The notes beneath the pieces were generated by a model that saw nothing but the letters and a program-made list of their open reading frames with translations, had not been told where the DNA came from and did no database searches. 64,000 nucleotides of DNA from Salinimicrobium sp963739625 (GTDB lineage: Bacteria > Bacteroidota > Bacteroidia > Flavobacteriales > Flavobacteriaceae): NCBI GenBank assembly GCA_963739625.1, contig CAVUAU010000009.1, forward strand, positions 124,001 through 188,000, written 5' to 3'. Shown in pieces: positions 28,047 to 37,136 of this stretch. Position numbers and translations under genes: made by a program. Numbering within the stretch: the stretch's first letter is position 1; every line of letters begins with the position of its first letter.

Positions 28047-29024
28047 CTATACAAAAAACTTGCTTTTGGTATTGGTGTTCTTTCCGTTTTGGTATTTCAC
28101 ATAAGAAAATCCTTCGTGAATACATGCCGAACCTACTTCCCCCTTCTTGTTCAACGCGATAAAGGCCGCCTGGAAATCTTTGTAGGTACCTGGATTTTGT
28201 TTGATAATCCGCTGGATGGCTTCCTCGCATGCTTCCTGCGGAGATTTCCCGTTGCGCATCAATTCTACAATCAAAAAACTGCCAACAGTTTTCATGATAG
28301 CTTCTCCCATTCCGGTTGCGGCGGCGCCTCCAACCTCGTTGTCCAGGAACAAACCGGAGCCAATGATCGCCGAATCTCCCACGCGCCCATTCATCTTATA
28401 AGAAAGGCCCGAGGTGGTGCAGGCGCCGGCAATGTCTCCCTTTTCATCAATGCAGAGCATGCCAATCGTGTCGTGGTTCTCGATATTGATAATAGGTTTG
28501 TATTCCTTCTTTTTGAGCCATTCTTCATAGGCTTTTTCTGAATCTTTGGTAAGAAGTTCTTCTTTTTCAAATCCCATTTCCCGGGCGAACTGGTCGGCGC
28601 CTTCTCCTGCAAGCATGACATGGGGAGTCTCTTCCATCACCTTTCTCGCCACCGAAACAGCATGTGTGTTGTTCTTGAGGTAGACCACAGCCCCTGCGTC
28701 TCCCGAGGGGCTCATGATGCAGGCATCAAGAGTGACATTCCCTTCACGGTCTGGTGCGCCGCCTTTGCCGACTGTCGTATTTTTGACATTGGCTTCTTCT
28801 ACCATGACACCCTGTTCTACGGCATCAAGGGCAGAGGTGCCTTTTTCAAGTATTTCACCCGCTTTTTTGCTGGCATTCGGGAAATTCCAGGTGGCTATGG
28901 CGATAGGCGATGGTAATGTCATTTTTGAAAGATTTAAGTTAGCAGAAAATCCTGTGAACGGGGAAAGGGCTGTAAGGCCAATTCCGCAGAGGCCGGTATG
29001 TTTGATGAATTTTCGTCTTTGCAT
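28047..29024 (-). CDS. N4-(beta-N-acetylglucosaminyl)-L-asparaginase (glycosylasparaginase)
   Basis: An Ntn-hydrolase that cleaves the GlcNAc-asparagine bond of N-linked glycopeptides. The 325-residue precursor contains the autocleavage site NHDTIGML, whose Thr becomes the N-terminal nucleophile, followed by GRVGDSAIIGSG and the GGAAATGMGE block. It starts with MQRRKFIKHTGLCGIGLTAL, which looks like a twin-arginine export signal, so a periplasmic location is likely. It is one of two unrelated asparaginase families in the window. Confidence 0.9.
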   Translation of the reverse strand: MQRRKFIKHTGLCGIGLTALSPFTGFSANLNLSKMTLPSPIAIATWNFPNASKKAGEILEKGTSALDAVEQGVMVEEANVKNTTVGKGGAPDREGNVTLDACIMSPSGDAGAVVYLKNNTHAVSVARKVMEETPHVMLAGEGADQFAREMGFEKEELLTKDSEKAYEEWLKKKEYKPIINIENHDTIGMLCIDEKGDIAGACTTSGLSYKMNGRVGDSAIIGSGLFLDNEVGGAAATGMGEAIMKTVGSFLIVELMRNGKSPQEACEEAIQRIIKQNPGTYKDFQAAFIALNKKGEVGSACIHEGFSYVKYQNGKNTNTKSKFFV

Positions 29025-29222
29025 GAGGCAAGGAATTTTCGGTACCTAAAATAGAAATTCTAGAGCACCTGACAGCCACTGTTTTGGCTTTATTCTTGTT
29101 GAGTAATCTGCAGTTTTCTTTAGCTTTCAAGATAGTTTAGTCCTATGGCTGCATTGGCTATATAAGAAGTAGTAAGCAGTAAAGAGGGCGATTTAAGACT
29201 TACCTTTATCAAAAATTTGAGT

Positions 29223-30446
29223 ATGCGCTGGATAATTTTCATCCTTATTTATATTGTTCTCGATATTTACGCCTACCAGGCTTTTAAGACCATCACCCGC
29301 CAAAACTGGATCTATGCCCTGTACCTGGTTTTGTCCCTTGGTGCACTTGTGTTTTTGATCTATCAGTTTAACTTCAATAATCAATCGGCCTGGGCAGGGG
29401 CGAAAAGTTATGCCATAGGATTCTTCCTGGTGTTCTTTGTGCCGAAGCTGGTCTTCTTTTTCCTGCTTTTTGGAGAGGATATGGTAAGGCTCATTGTAGG
29501 CGGATACAGGAAAATAGCACATTCCGGAAGTGATTTTGACCTCCCGTCACGCCGAAAGTTCATCAGCCAGGTTGCACTGGGCGCCGCCGCGATCCCTTTT
29601 GCTTCTTTGCTCTACGGAATGTACAAGGGCCGCTACAATTATCAGGTAATAAAGCATACGCTTTTCTTTGAAGATCTTCCGCAGGCATTTGACGGCTATA
29701 GAATGACACAAATTAGTGACATTCACAGCGGTAGCTTTGATAATCCCGAAAAGATACAGTACGGCATAGATCTCATCAATGAGCAACAAAGCGACGTAAT
29801 CCTTTTTACCGGAGATCTGGTAAACAACAAGGCGACCGAAATGGAGGATTGGAAACAGCATTTTGGAGGTCTTAGCGCCAAAGACGGAATCTTTTCTATC
29901 CTGGGGAACCACGACTATGGCGATTATATCGAATGGGAATCTGCAGAGGCAAAAAGGGCAAATTTGGAGTCACTTAAAAAAGTTCACGCTCAAATGGGTT
30001 GGGACTTGTTGCTGAATGAACACCGGTATCTTGAAAAAGACGGTGAAAAAATTGCTTTGGTGGGGGTAGAGAACTGGGGTGCCGGGCACTTCAAAAAGAA
30101 AGGAGATCTTGACCTTGCGGCCAGAGGTGTCAAAAATGAGGATTTTAAGGTGCTTCTTTCCCATGATCCTTCCTATTGGCAGGAAAAGATCAAGAATGAC
30201 TCAAAACATTATCATCTTACCCTTAGCGGCCATACCCATGGAATGCAGTTCGGGATCGAAATCCCCGGCTGGTTTAAATGGAGTCCCATCCAATACAGAT
30301 ATGAAAACTGGGCAGGAGTTTACGAGGAATTTGGGAGGTACATCAATGTAAACCGTGGCTTCGGATTCCTGGCTTATCCGGGTAGGGTGGGCATCTGGCC
30401 TGAAGTGACAGTGATCGAACTGCGCAAAGGTTCAAAGCCCGCATAA
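29223..30446 (+). CDS. Membrane-anchored metallophosphoesterase (YkuE-like)
   Basis: A 407-residue calcineurin-like phosphoesterase with four N-terminal helices (about 1-20, 28-48, 58-80 and a short one near 117), followed by the catalytic domain. Metal ligands are seen in SDIHSGSF, FTGDLVNN, GNHDYGDY and LSGHTHGMQFG. Members act on lipid or nucleotide phosphoesters at the membrane; the substrate here is unknown. The ATG at 29223 is preferred to the TTG six bases earlier. The downstream gap to the thioredoxin-like gene is short. Confidence 0.87.
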   Translation: MRWIIFILIYIVLDIYAYQAFKTITRQNWIYALYLVLSLGALVFLIYQFNFNNQSAWAGAKSYAIGFFLVFFVPKLVFFFLLFGEDMVRLIVGGYRKIAHSGSDFDLPSRRKFISQVALGAAAIPFASLLYGMYKGRYNYQVIKHTLFFEDLPQAFDGYRMTQISDIHSGSFDNPEKIQYGIDLINEQQSDVILFTGDLVNNKATEMEDWKQHFGGLSAKDGIFSILGNHDYGDYIEWESAEAKRANLESLKKVHAQMGWDLLLNEHRYLEKDGEKIALVGVENWGAGHFKKKGDLDLAARGVKNEDFKVLLSHDPSYWQEKIKNDSKHYHLTLSGHTHGMQFGIEIPGWFKWSPIQYRYENWAGVYEEFGRYINVNRGFGFLAYPGRVGIWPEVTVIELRKGSKPA

Positions 30447-30525
30447 TTCAAACTTTTGCTTATATTTGAGAAAAGCAGCAGATGATGCTCCTTTTTATCC
30501 TGTTGAAATACTAATACACCAGTAT

Positions 30526-30825
30526 ATGTCAAAGTTTGGTGAGTTAATCGACCTGCACATTCCGGTTTTGCTGGATTTTTATACAGACTGGAATGAGGCT
30601 TCCATAGCCATGCATCCGGTTCTAAAAGATGTTGCAGCTGCCCTTGGCGATAAGGCTAAAGTGATCAAGATCGATGTCGAAAAGAACGCAGAACTCGCCG
30701 AAGCACTCCGGGTAAAAGGTTTACCCACTCTCATGATCTATAAGGAAGGCGAGATGAAATGGCGCCAAAGCGGAGAACAGGACGCTAATACGCTTATAGG
30801 TTTGATGCAGGAGTATATTCGGTAA
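30526..30825 (+). CDS. Thioredoxin-fold protein lacking the active-site cysteines
   Basis: A 99-residue thioredoxin-like protein. It aligns along its length with the true thioredoxin at 46189-46488 (DFYTDW/DFSAEW, VIKIDVEKN/IVKIDVDKN, GLPTLMIYK/GVPTLILFK, WRQSG). The catalytic WCGPC is replaced by WNEAS, so it cannot do disulfide exchange. The cis-proline is kept. It is probably a binding or chaperone-like paralog. The start at 30526 (MSKFGELID) fits the thioredoxin fold; the longer reading adds an unrelated leader. Confidence 0.82.
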   Translation: MSKFGELIDLHIPVLLDFYTDWNEASIAMHPVLKDVAAALGDKAKVIKIDVEKNAELAEALRVKGLPTLMIYKEGEMKWRQSGEQDANTLIGLMQEYIR

Positions 30826-30848
30826 TTTCCACGAATTTTTTGAATAAA

Positions 30849-30875
30849 AAAAGGCCCGATATTCCCGGACCTTTT
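30849..30875 (-). terminator. Shared terminator between thioredoxin-like and alcohol dehydrogenase genes
   Basis: An AAAAGG-CCG stem with one mismatch, lying between two convergent genes. It is followed by T runs on the minus strand and preceded by an A run on the plus strand. Confidence 0.5.
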
Positions 30876-30897
30876 CTACCATTCCTCTTGAGGTATT

Positions 30898-32059
30898 TTA
30901 ATAAGCCATCTTTACGATCTTTTCTACATCTTCGGGCTTCAGGTTTTGATGTTCTCCCAAACCTAACCAACCGCGATCTGTGAACCTTTTTGAGATCTCT
31001 TCGGCAGTACCGTGATAATCTTCGGTATAGGAAGAGAGCCTGGTTTCAATTCCAAGTTCCTTGAAAAAGGCTTCGGTTCTTTCAATAGCTGCAGAAGCTT
31101 TGTGATCAAGAGAACCTTCAGTAATGTTCCAAACTCTTTCTCCATACTGTGCCAGTTTCTCTTTCTTGGTTTCGAAATTGAACTTGTAGTGGCTGGGGGA
31201 GATGATCGCCAGGGTACGGGCGTGGTCGATTCCATACAGGGCAGTAAGTTCATGCCCCATCGCATGCACTGCCCAGTCTGTTGGAACTCCTTTCTGGATA
31301 AGCCCATTAAGGGCCATGGTACAACTCCACATAAAGTTGGATGCAGCCGTGTAATCTGTCGGGTCATTAAGAATCTTGGGGGCAACTTCAATAAGGGTTT
31401 GAAGTATGCTTTCTGCAAACCTGTCCTGCAACCATGCGCCGCTGGGGTAGGTCATGTACTGCTCCAGAACATGCGTAAAAGCATCTGTGATACCATTGAC
31501 CAGTTGTCGTGAGGGGAGCGAATGTATCACCTGGGGATCGAGAATGGAAAATTGAGGGAATAATCCCGGGCCCACCCATACTCAGCTTTTCTTTGGTCTC
31601 TTCACGAGTGATCACGGCTCCCGAATTCATTTCTGAACCCGTTGCGGGAATGGTGAGAACGGTTCCAAAAGGCATGCCTTCTTGAGTAGCGATCTTTTCT
31701 GTTAGAATATCCCACGGATTTTCCCCGTCATAAAGGGCAGCCGAAGACAAAAATTTGGTACCGTCAATAACCGAACCGCCTCCAACAGCTAAAAGGAAAG
31801 TGATGTTCTCTTCCTTGATCACTTTTAGCGCCTTCATTAAAATTGAATATTCAGGGTTAGCGGGAATACCACCAAACTCTAAAACTTCAAATCCGTCAAG
31901 CGCTTTTACAACCTGCTCGTAAATGCCGTTTCTTTTAATACTTCCGCCGCCATAAAGCATGAGAATTTTAGCATTTTCGGGTACCTCTTCGCTTAATTTT
32001 TCTATTTGTCCTTTTCCAAAGATGATCTTTGTAGGATTCTTGTATTCAAAATTTTTCAT
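30898..32059 (-). CDS. Iron-containing alcohol dehydrogenase, YqhD/BDH type (one frameshift as sequenced)
   Basis: An iron-dependent NAD(P)H alcohol or aldehyde oxidoreductase. Visible motifs are KIIFGKGQIEKL, the nucleotide-binding LAVGGGSVIDGTKF and the metal-binding AMGHELTA and YGIDHARTLA. The frame breaks in the GGGCCCGGG run at about 31565-31573. Removing one base restores S-M-G-G-P-G-L-F-P-Q-F, and the span becomes 386 codons, a normal size. It is 14 bases downstream of the nitroreductase gene, and both probably answer to the adjacent TetR regulator. Confidence 0.87.
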
Positions 32060-32073
32060 CTTGTGCTGTTTAA

Positions 32074-32706
32074 TTAATCAATTACCGTTACCAGGTCTTC
32101 TTTGCTCTTGCGAACCTTCTGGAGCCCTGCGAGCCAGTCGTTCTTTGTATCTCTATAACCAAGAGGAAGCAGCAAACACGATTTCAGGTTCTTTTCCTTC
32201 AGGTTAAGGATCTCATCGAGGGCATCCGGGTCAAATCCTTCCATGGGCGTACTGTCCACTTTTTCGAAGGCTGCTGCGGCAATGGCCTGTGAAAAGGCAA
32301 TATAAGCCTGCTTTGCAGCGTGATTAAAATTCTCTTCGGCCTCTCGTTGCGGATAAAATCCCAGAAGTTTTTGACGGTAATTTTCGAAGCCTTCGTTTTT
32401 AAAGCCTCTCACCTCGTTAGTAAGGTCAAAGATCTTGTTGATGCGTTCTTCGGTATAAGTATCCCAGGCAGCAAAGACCAGTAGGTGAGAACAGTCGGTC
32501 ACTACAGACTGGTCCCAGGCAATTTCTCTAATCTGCTTCTTGACCTCGGGATTTGTTACCACCAGGATCTCGAAGGGTTGCAAGCCACTCGAAGTAGGGG
32601 CAAGGGAAGCCGCTTCCAAAATTCTGTCTATTTTTTCCTGCGGTACTTTTTCACCGGTCATGGCTTTTGTCGCGTAACGCCAGTTCAATTTATCTAATAA
32701 TTCCAT
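32074..32706 (-). CDS. Nitroreductase family NAD(P)H oxidoreductase (NfsB-like)
   Basis: A 210-residue FMN-dependent nitroreductase. It has the FMN-binding RYATKAMTGEKV opening (about 10-21), APTSSGLQPFEILVV (about 36-50) and the C-terminal LLLPLGYRD block. It may reduce quinones, nitro compounds or flavins. It leads the nitroreductase-alcohol dehydrogenase operon. A palindrome identical in layout to the one before tetR lies 17 bases upstream of its start. Confidence 0.88.
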   Translation of the reverse strand: MELLDKLNWRYATKAMTGEKVPQEKIDRILEAASLAPTSSGLQPFEILVVTNPEVKKQIREIAWDQSVVTDCSHLLVFAAWDTYTEERINKIFDLTNEVRGFKNEGFENYRQKLLGFYPQREAEENFNHAAKQAYIAFSQAIAAAAFEKVDSTPMEGFDPDALDEILNLKEKNLKSCLLLPLGYRDTKNDWLAGLQKVRKSKEDLVTVID

Positions 32707-32723
32707 AGTACAATTTTGATATT

Positions 32724-32737
32724 AATGAATGTTCATT
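32724..32737. promoter_or_regulatory. Candidate TetR operator before the nitroreductase gene
   Basis: AATGAATGTTCATT, differing by one base from the perfect palindrome upstream of the tetR gene (33392-33405). Confidence 0.6.
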
Positions 32738-32778
32738 TTCTTTAAGCGGAAAATTTTTACGCTGTATTCAATTTCTGC

Positions 32779-33357
32779 TTATGCTTTTATGCTGTTCCAG
32801 GCAGATTGATAGGCTGTCTCTAAGGCCTTCCCATCAACTGTGCAAAGTCCCCTGTTTTTAATATTTACAAGAAATGAGATAGGATAAATGGTAAAAGTGT
32901 ACAAAAGATAAGGGGAAATGGGTTTAATAATTCCTTCCTCTTTTCCCTGTTCCCAAAGCTCCAGCAGGGGCTGCAGGTGCTTTAATCCTTCCTGCCTGCT
33001 TTCCTCATCAACCATTGGCGTATTGTCACATTGAGAAAGAAACAATGCTTTATCTATCTCTTTCAATTTGTAACTCGCGATATTCTTCCAAATCTTTTCA
33101 AATCCGGCTTCCACGGGCATGCCGGGATCATAATCTTTAAAAGCAAAACTGCTGAAAGCCGCTTTCACCTCAATATACACCTGGTTCACCAGGTCCTGTT
33201 TATTCTGAAAATAGAGGTAAATGGTAGCAGGGGAGACATTGGCCATCTTGGCAATCTTGGACATAGGTGTGGCATGAAAACCACTGTTGTTTACAAGGCT
33301 AATTGTTGCTTTGACCAGAGCATCTCTCTTCAGCTGACTTTTAGAAACTTCCTTCAT
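32779..33357 (-). CDS. TetR family transcriptional regulator
   Basis: A 192-residue TetR repressor with the N-terminal HTH (ATISLVNNSGFHATPMSKIAKMANVSPATIYLYF, about 14-47, shown only in part here as a landmark) and a divergent ligand domain. The start is the ATG at 33357 (MKEVSKSQLK), because the TATCTTTG element at 33375-33382 precedes it. It sits directly upstream of the nitroreductase-ADH pair on the same strand. Two matching 14-base palindromes argue for autoregulation and control of that pair. Confidence 0.87.
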   Translation of the reverse strand: MKEVSKSQLKRDALVKATISLVNNSGFHATPMSKIAKMANVSPATIYLYFQNKQDLVNQVYIEVKAAFSSFAFKDYDPGMPVEAGFEKIWKNIASYKLKEIDKALFLSQCDNTPMVDEESRQEGLKHLQPLLELWEQGKEEGIIKPISPYLLYTFTIYPISFLVNIKNRGLCTVDGKALETAYQSAWNSIKA

Positions 33358-33374
33358 CGTTTTTGATTCTGAAG

Positions 33375-33405
33375 CAAAGATACAAAAAAAGAATGAACGT
33401 TCATT
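33375..33405 (-). promoter_or_regulatory. tetR promoter with perfect palindromic operator
   Basis: Minus-strand -7 element TATCTTTG (33375-33382). Nine bases upstream is the perfect palindrome AATGAACGTTCATT (33392-33405), placed to block polymerase binding. Confidence 0.65.
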
Positions 33406-33441
33406 TTTTAAAAGCCGTATGGGAATTTGCAACAAAGTCAA

Positions 33442-34236
33442 CTAATGAAATCCCGGCTTGATTCGAAAATAATCCGCGAATTTCCTGGTAAGTATCCAAA
33501 ACATTGGAATCATGAAAAGCAGGCAAATGGCGAAAAAGGAATTGTAGCTTATAGAGCTATTGCCGGGTTGGGTTTGTATCACCTCGTGGGTTACATAAAA
33601 GAAAAGGTTTCCTGCCCAATGCATGGCTCCTGTGATCCAAAGATCTCTGGTGAGCAACAACGGGATCATAAAAATTAGCCCGAGGAGAAAAATGTACGCC
33701 AGCACATCTGCTCCGTCGTTAAGTCTATAAATATGGTTGAGATAATAAATTGATGCAGAAAGAAGGATTAAGTATTCCGGTTTTAATTTCCTCGAAAAAT
33801 GTGCATAGATCAATCCGCGGGTGAGGATATCTTCAGAAAATGAGGTGAACAACACCCCTATGGCAAAGGGTAAACTGCTTTGCACAACCACCCCAAAAGA
33901 AGGGATTGTCGTAATCTTCTCTATTCCCAGGAAAAGAGACAGGGTAAACGGAAGGCCATACAACAGGATGCCCATAAGAATTCCGAAGATAAGTGGGCTA
34001 AACAATCTTTTGGAAAACGGCAGGCCCCAGGCTGCTAAACCTTTGCCCGAATACCAGTTTCCCAGAACAAATGCCGAAATAAAAAAGAGGATCTGAAAAG
34101 TGAAAAAAAGAACCGGATTGTTCCTGAACATGATCATGTATTCGGCCAGGTGATAGGCAGAAAAAAGGATCAGGAAACTTAACAGCAATTTCGAGCTACT
34201 GCTCAAGCCTTGCTTCTTATGTGTGAGTTTCAACAT
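33442..34236 (-). CDS. CPBP family intramembrane metalloprotease
   Basis: A 264-residue membrane protein with about eight helices and the CPBP/Abi motifs: SEDILTRGLIYAHF near 132-145 (glutamate/arginine motif 1, here ED rather than EE), YYLNHIYRL near 165 and GAMHWAGN near 213. Relatives process prenylated or signalling peptides or act in bacteriocin immunity; the role here is unknown. Confidence 0.78.
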   Translation of the reverse strand: MLKLTHKKQGLSSSSKLLLSFLILFSAYHLAEYMIMFRNNPVLFFTFQILFFISAFVLGNWYSGKGLAAWGLPFSKRLFSPLIFGILMGILLYGLPFTLSLFLGIEKITTIPSFGVVVQSSLPFAIGVLFTSFSEDILTRGLIYAHFSRKLKPEYLILLSASIYYLNHIYRLNDGADVLAYIFLLGLIFMIPLLLTRDLWITGAMHWAGNLFFYVTHEVIQTQPGNSSISYNSFFAICLLFMIPMFWILTRKFADYFRIKPGFH

Positions 34237-34318
34237 CTTCAGCTTATTAGAACTTTAAATGTAGCTCTTAATTCGACAAGTTGTACCTCAAAAAAATTAG
34301 GTTTTAAACAGTTACGGT

Positions 34319-35677
34319 CTAGAGTGACTTTTCCCGAATGACCTCAGTTTTTGCAAAGTCACTCAGGGAGATTTTATAGAAATTATCCGAAGGGGTGAGC
34401 TTAAAATTAAAAAACAGGTAGCCGCCAAAAATATAGAGGTCATCCCTATAGACCGTCATTTGAGGCATTACTTCATCAAAATCTACTTTATATTCTTTTA
34501 AAGAACCGTCCACAATATTGAAAGCGACAATGCTCTTCTCTTCAAAAATGTATATAATGTTGTTCTTTGTCGCGAGGGAAGGCTTTTCAATAGGAGAAGG
34601 TAAATTGCCCAATCTTTTCCATTTCCCGGTTTTCAGGTCCAGTTGTTCAATAAAAGCAAGGGGTTCCTCCTGATAGCCGCCAATAAAATAAACCACTTCT
34701 CCTACGCGAATTGCGGTCGTTTCTTTGCCCTCGGGCATGGGGCCCAACTTTTTCCAATAGCCGGTTTTCGGGTTGTAAACGTGCACCTGGTTCGAATAGT
34801 CTTTTCTGCCGGTAGTGCGGTATTTTCTCGTGGAACCGCCGGCGACGAACAGAAGGGAATCTGTAGTGAAACTGGCAAAATTCACCGCCTGGTGCGGATT
34901 AGTTTCATCTACCATTAGCTCTCCCGTGGCAGGATCGAAGACCTCGATCTCATTAGGTAATATTTCCTTTCGTTGGTTTAAAGAAAGTGTTTTACCACCA
35001 AAAATGTAGATTTTACCATCGACGGCTTCAGCATTGTGATGGGTTCTTTCAATGGTTTTTACAGGAGCTGTTTCCCATTGGTTGTTGTCCAGGTCATAAC
35101 CAAAGAGCTGCGAATTAAACTCGGGCCAATCCATACCGGGATTCCTCTTCAGTGCGTTTAGAAATTCGTCAAAGCCCACACTGGCATATTCTTCCATGAG
35201 CTTCAGCGCCTGATCTACTTCCTCAGATTCACTTCCGCCGGTGATGAAAAGTTTGTTTCCCAACCGCACGTGTGAAAAGGAATAAACCGCTTTTGGCATA
35301 TCCTGTAGCTTAATGTAGGGTAATTTTTTATATAGTTTTTGGACATTTAGTTCAATACCGGATAAATTTTCATGTGTTTGTCTCAGTTTTACAATGAAGT
35401 TTTGTGCCTCTAACTCCGCAGGGGTATATTCTTTGGTTTCATAACCTACAAAGCTGAACCTGTAGAAAGCTTCAGGATCGACATCTTTTAATTTGAATTT
35501 TCCTTCAGAATTGGTCACGGTCCCGGTCTCGCGAACAGGATCATAAATGTTCACCCCTTCCAGAACTTCTCCTGTACCGGCATCTATGACCAGGCCTTCA
35601 GTTTTTTGGGCCAGAACCTGGGACTGAAGATTAAGTAACAATATAAAAACCGGGAGAAATCTTAAGAATGCTTTCAT
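34319..35677 (-). CDS. Secreted kelch-repeat protein with a carboxypeptidase-regulatory-like domain
   Basis: A 452-residue secreted protein: signal peptide (1-23), a CarboxypepD_reg-like beta-sandwich (about 24-95, GLVIDAGTGEVLEGVNIYD), then a run of kelch blades (about 125-430) with repeated GGS/GGK/GGYQ turns. Kelch propellers bind proteins or glycans; the target is unknown. Confidence 0.8.
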   Translation of the reverse strand: MKAFLRFLPVFILLLNLQSQVLAQKTEGLVIDAGTGEVLEGVNIYDPVRETGTVTNSEGKFKLKDVDPEAFYRFSFVGYETKEYTPAELEAQNFIVKLRQTHENLSGIELNVQKLYKKLPYIKLQDMPKAVYSFSHVRLGNKLFITGGSESEEVDQALKLMEEYASVGFDEFLNALKRNPGMDWPEFNSQLFGYDLDNNQWETAPVKTIERTHHNAEAVDGKIYIFGGKTLSLNQRKEILPNEIEVFDPATGELMVDETNPHQAVNFASFTTDSLLFVAGGSTRKYRTTGRKDYSNQVHVYNPKTGYWKKLGPMPEGKETTAIRVGEVVYFIGGYQEEPLAFIEQLDLKTGKWKRLGNLPSPIEKPSLATKNNIIYIFEEKSIVAFNIVDGSLKEYKVDFDEVMPQMTVYRDDLYIFGGYLFFNFKLTPSDNFYKISLSDFAKTEVIREKSL

Positions 35678-35830
35678 GAAATGAGTTAGTAGCTAAAGAT
35701 ACTCAAAAAGGGCTTTTTAGAGAGCCTATATTTTCCACAAGTCGTTCTTGATAACTTTTCCGTAGAAACCTCCAAAATAGAAAACATCATAGGCTTCTTT
35801 TTTTAGTTTTGCTGCTTCACAAAATTTCCA

Positions 35831-36187
35831 ATGGGCGCATTTGTCATTAGCAGAAGACTGAACAGGGATTACAAATTCACTTTCAATTCCCGTAAGGGCA
35901 AGGTGATCTTCACCAGCATTGGATGTAAAAAGAAATCTGATTGTGAGTTGATCATCGACACGGTTCAAAACGACCTGCAATCTTTTACTTTCACGAGGAA
36001 ACGCGATACCTCGGGCAAGTATTTCTTTAGGCTCTCCCGCGGCGGATTTGTGCTGGCGAATAGCAGAAAGTATTCTACAGAACTTATGCTGCAAAAGGGA
36101 ATTGACATGTTCCTGCGCTACCTTCCTGCTGCCGAAATCCTCGATTTTTCTGAAGATGAGGCTATTTTTGCTGATGAGGAGGAGTAA
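35831..36187 (+). CDS. YegP/DUF1508-like protein
   Basis: A 118-residue cytosolic protein with two copies of the DUF1508 alpha-beta unit. Repeat 1 is at about 13-48 (YKFTFNSRKGKVIFTS...CELIIDTV) and repeat 2 at about 63-100 (YFFRLSRGGFVLANSRKYST). It ends in an acidic tail. The molecular role of the family is not known to me. Confidence 0.75.
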   Translation: MGAFVISRRLNRDYKFTFNSRKGKVIFTSIGCKKKSDCELIIDTVQNDLQSFTFTRKRDTSGKYFFRLSRGGFVLANSRKYSTELMLQKGIDMFLRYLPAAEILDFSEDEAIFADEEE

Positions 36188-36446
36188 ATATTGAAATTCC
36201 AAAATTTCAAGCACCAAATTCCAATTGGATTGCGAGTTTAAAATTTGAAATTCAAGATTTTTTAGCCACCGATGCCACGGATGTTCTTCTATGGAGTAGC
36301 CGGGATAAAATTAAAATAGACCCCAAAGAGCCTGGAGGCTCCAATAAGTCAGCCGGGGGCAAAGCCTCTGGTAAAAGATGATCAATAATCAACAAGCCTG
36401 AAGGGCTTGAATAATTAGGTGTCAAAAATGTCATTTTTGAGAGGTA
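36188..36446. repeat. Intergenic dispersed repeats
   Basis: No gene is present. It has TTCAAGCACCAAATTCCA (36206-36223), also found in the array at 61.8-63.3 kb; a CCACCGATGCCACGGATG element (about 36265-36282); and a perfect TCAAAAATGTCATTTTTGA palindrome (36422-36440) six bases past the deacetylase stop. Confidence 0.6.
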
Positions 36447-37094
36447 TTAAACCAGCTCGTCCAGGGATCTAAAAGAATATCCCCGCTGGGAATAATGTTC
36501 CAGAACGCGGGGTAAGGCAAATTTCATGTTCCTTTCGGCTTTGAGGCTGTCGTGAAAAACGATAAGGCTTCCGGTAACCGCATTATTAAGCACATTTTTC
36601 AGGCATTTCTCTGATGAGATCTTCTGATTGTAATCTTCACTGATGACATCCCACATCGCAATTTGAAAACCCTCGTCACACAGCTGTCGCGCCTGGTTGT
36701 TTTTGATCTTTCCGTAAGGCGGCCTGAAAAAGGCATTTTTGAGGGCTAACCCTGGAGCATGCTGCAGCATTTGCTGCTGCGCTCTTAGCGTGTTAAGCAA
36801 ATATTCTTTGGAAGCAGTTTTCCAGCCGTTGAGGTGATTGAAAGTGTGGTTGCCTACCGAGTGGCCTTCAGTAATGACCTTTTTGAAGATTGCCGGATGC
36901 TTTTCCACATTATCTCCAATGCAGAAAAAAGTGGCTTTTGCATTATACTGTTTTAGCTGCTGTAGCACCCAGGGTGTTACTTCGGGAATGGGACCATCAT
37001 CAAAAGTGAGATAAATGGCCTTTTCTTCGCGGCCACCGTCCCAAATACGTCGCGGATACAACATTTTGATAAGCTTCGGGATCTTTACCTTCAT
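36447..37094 (-). CDS. Polysaccharide deacetylase (NodB homology domain)
   Basis: A 215-residue NodB-type (CE4) deacetylase acting on N- or O-acetylated glycans. Catalytic motifs: YLTFDDGP near 27-34 (Asp ligand), HSVGNHTFNH near 75-84 (two His ligands), FFRPPYGK near 121 and the C-terminal LIVFHD near 182. There is no clear signal peptide, so a cytosolic or membrane-proximal location is possible. Confidence 0.88.
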   Translation of the reverse strand: MKVKIPKLIKMLYPRRIWDGGREEKAIYLTFDDGPIPEVTPWVLQQLKQYNAKATFFCIGDNVEKHPAIFKKVITEGHSVGNHTFNHLNGWKTASKEYLLNTLRAQQQMLQHAPGLALKNAFFRPPYGKIKNNQARQLCDEGFQIAMWDVISEDYNQKISSEKCLKNVLNNAVTGSLIVFHDSLKAERNMKFALPRVLEHYSQRGYSFRSLDELV

Positions 37095-37103
37095 AATTCA
37101 AAG

Positions 37104-37131
37104 ATAAAAAAAGGCCCGCTTGAGGCGGGCC
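37104..37131 (-). terminator. Terminator of the DUF2723 gene
   Basis: GGCCCGC-N5-GCGGGCC stem followed by a T run on the minus strand, a few bases after the stop at 37137. Confidence 0.85.
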
Positions 37132-37136
37132 AAATT

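Noticed and set aside
35726..36217. A 163-residue minus-strand frame over the YegP-like gene
   Set aside because: Antisense of a protein with clear DUF1508 repeats; no features of its own.
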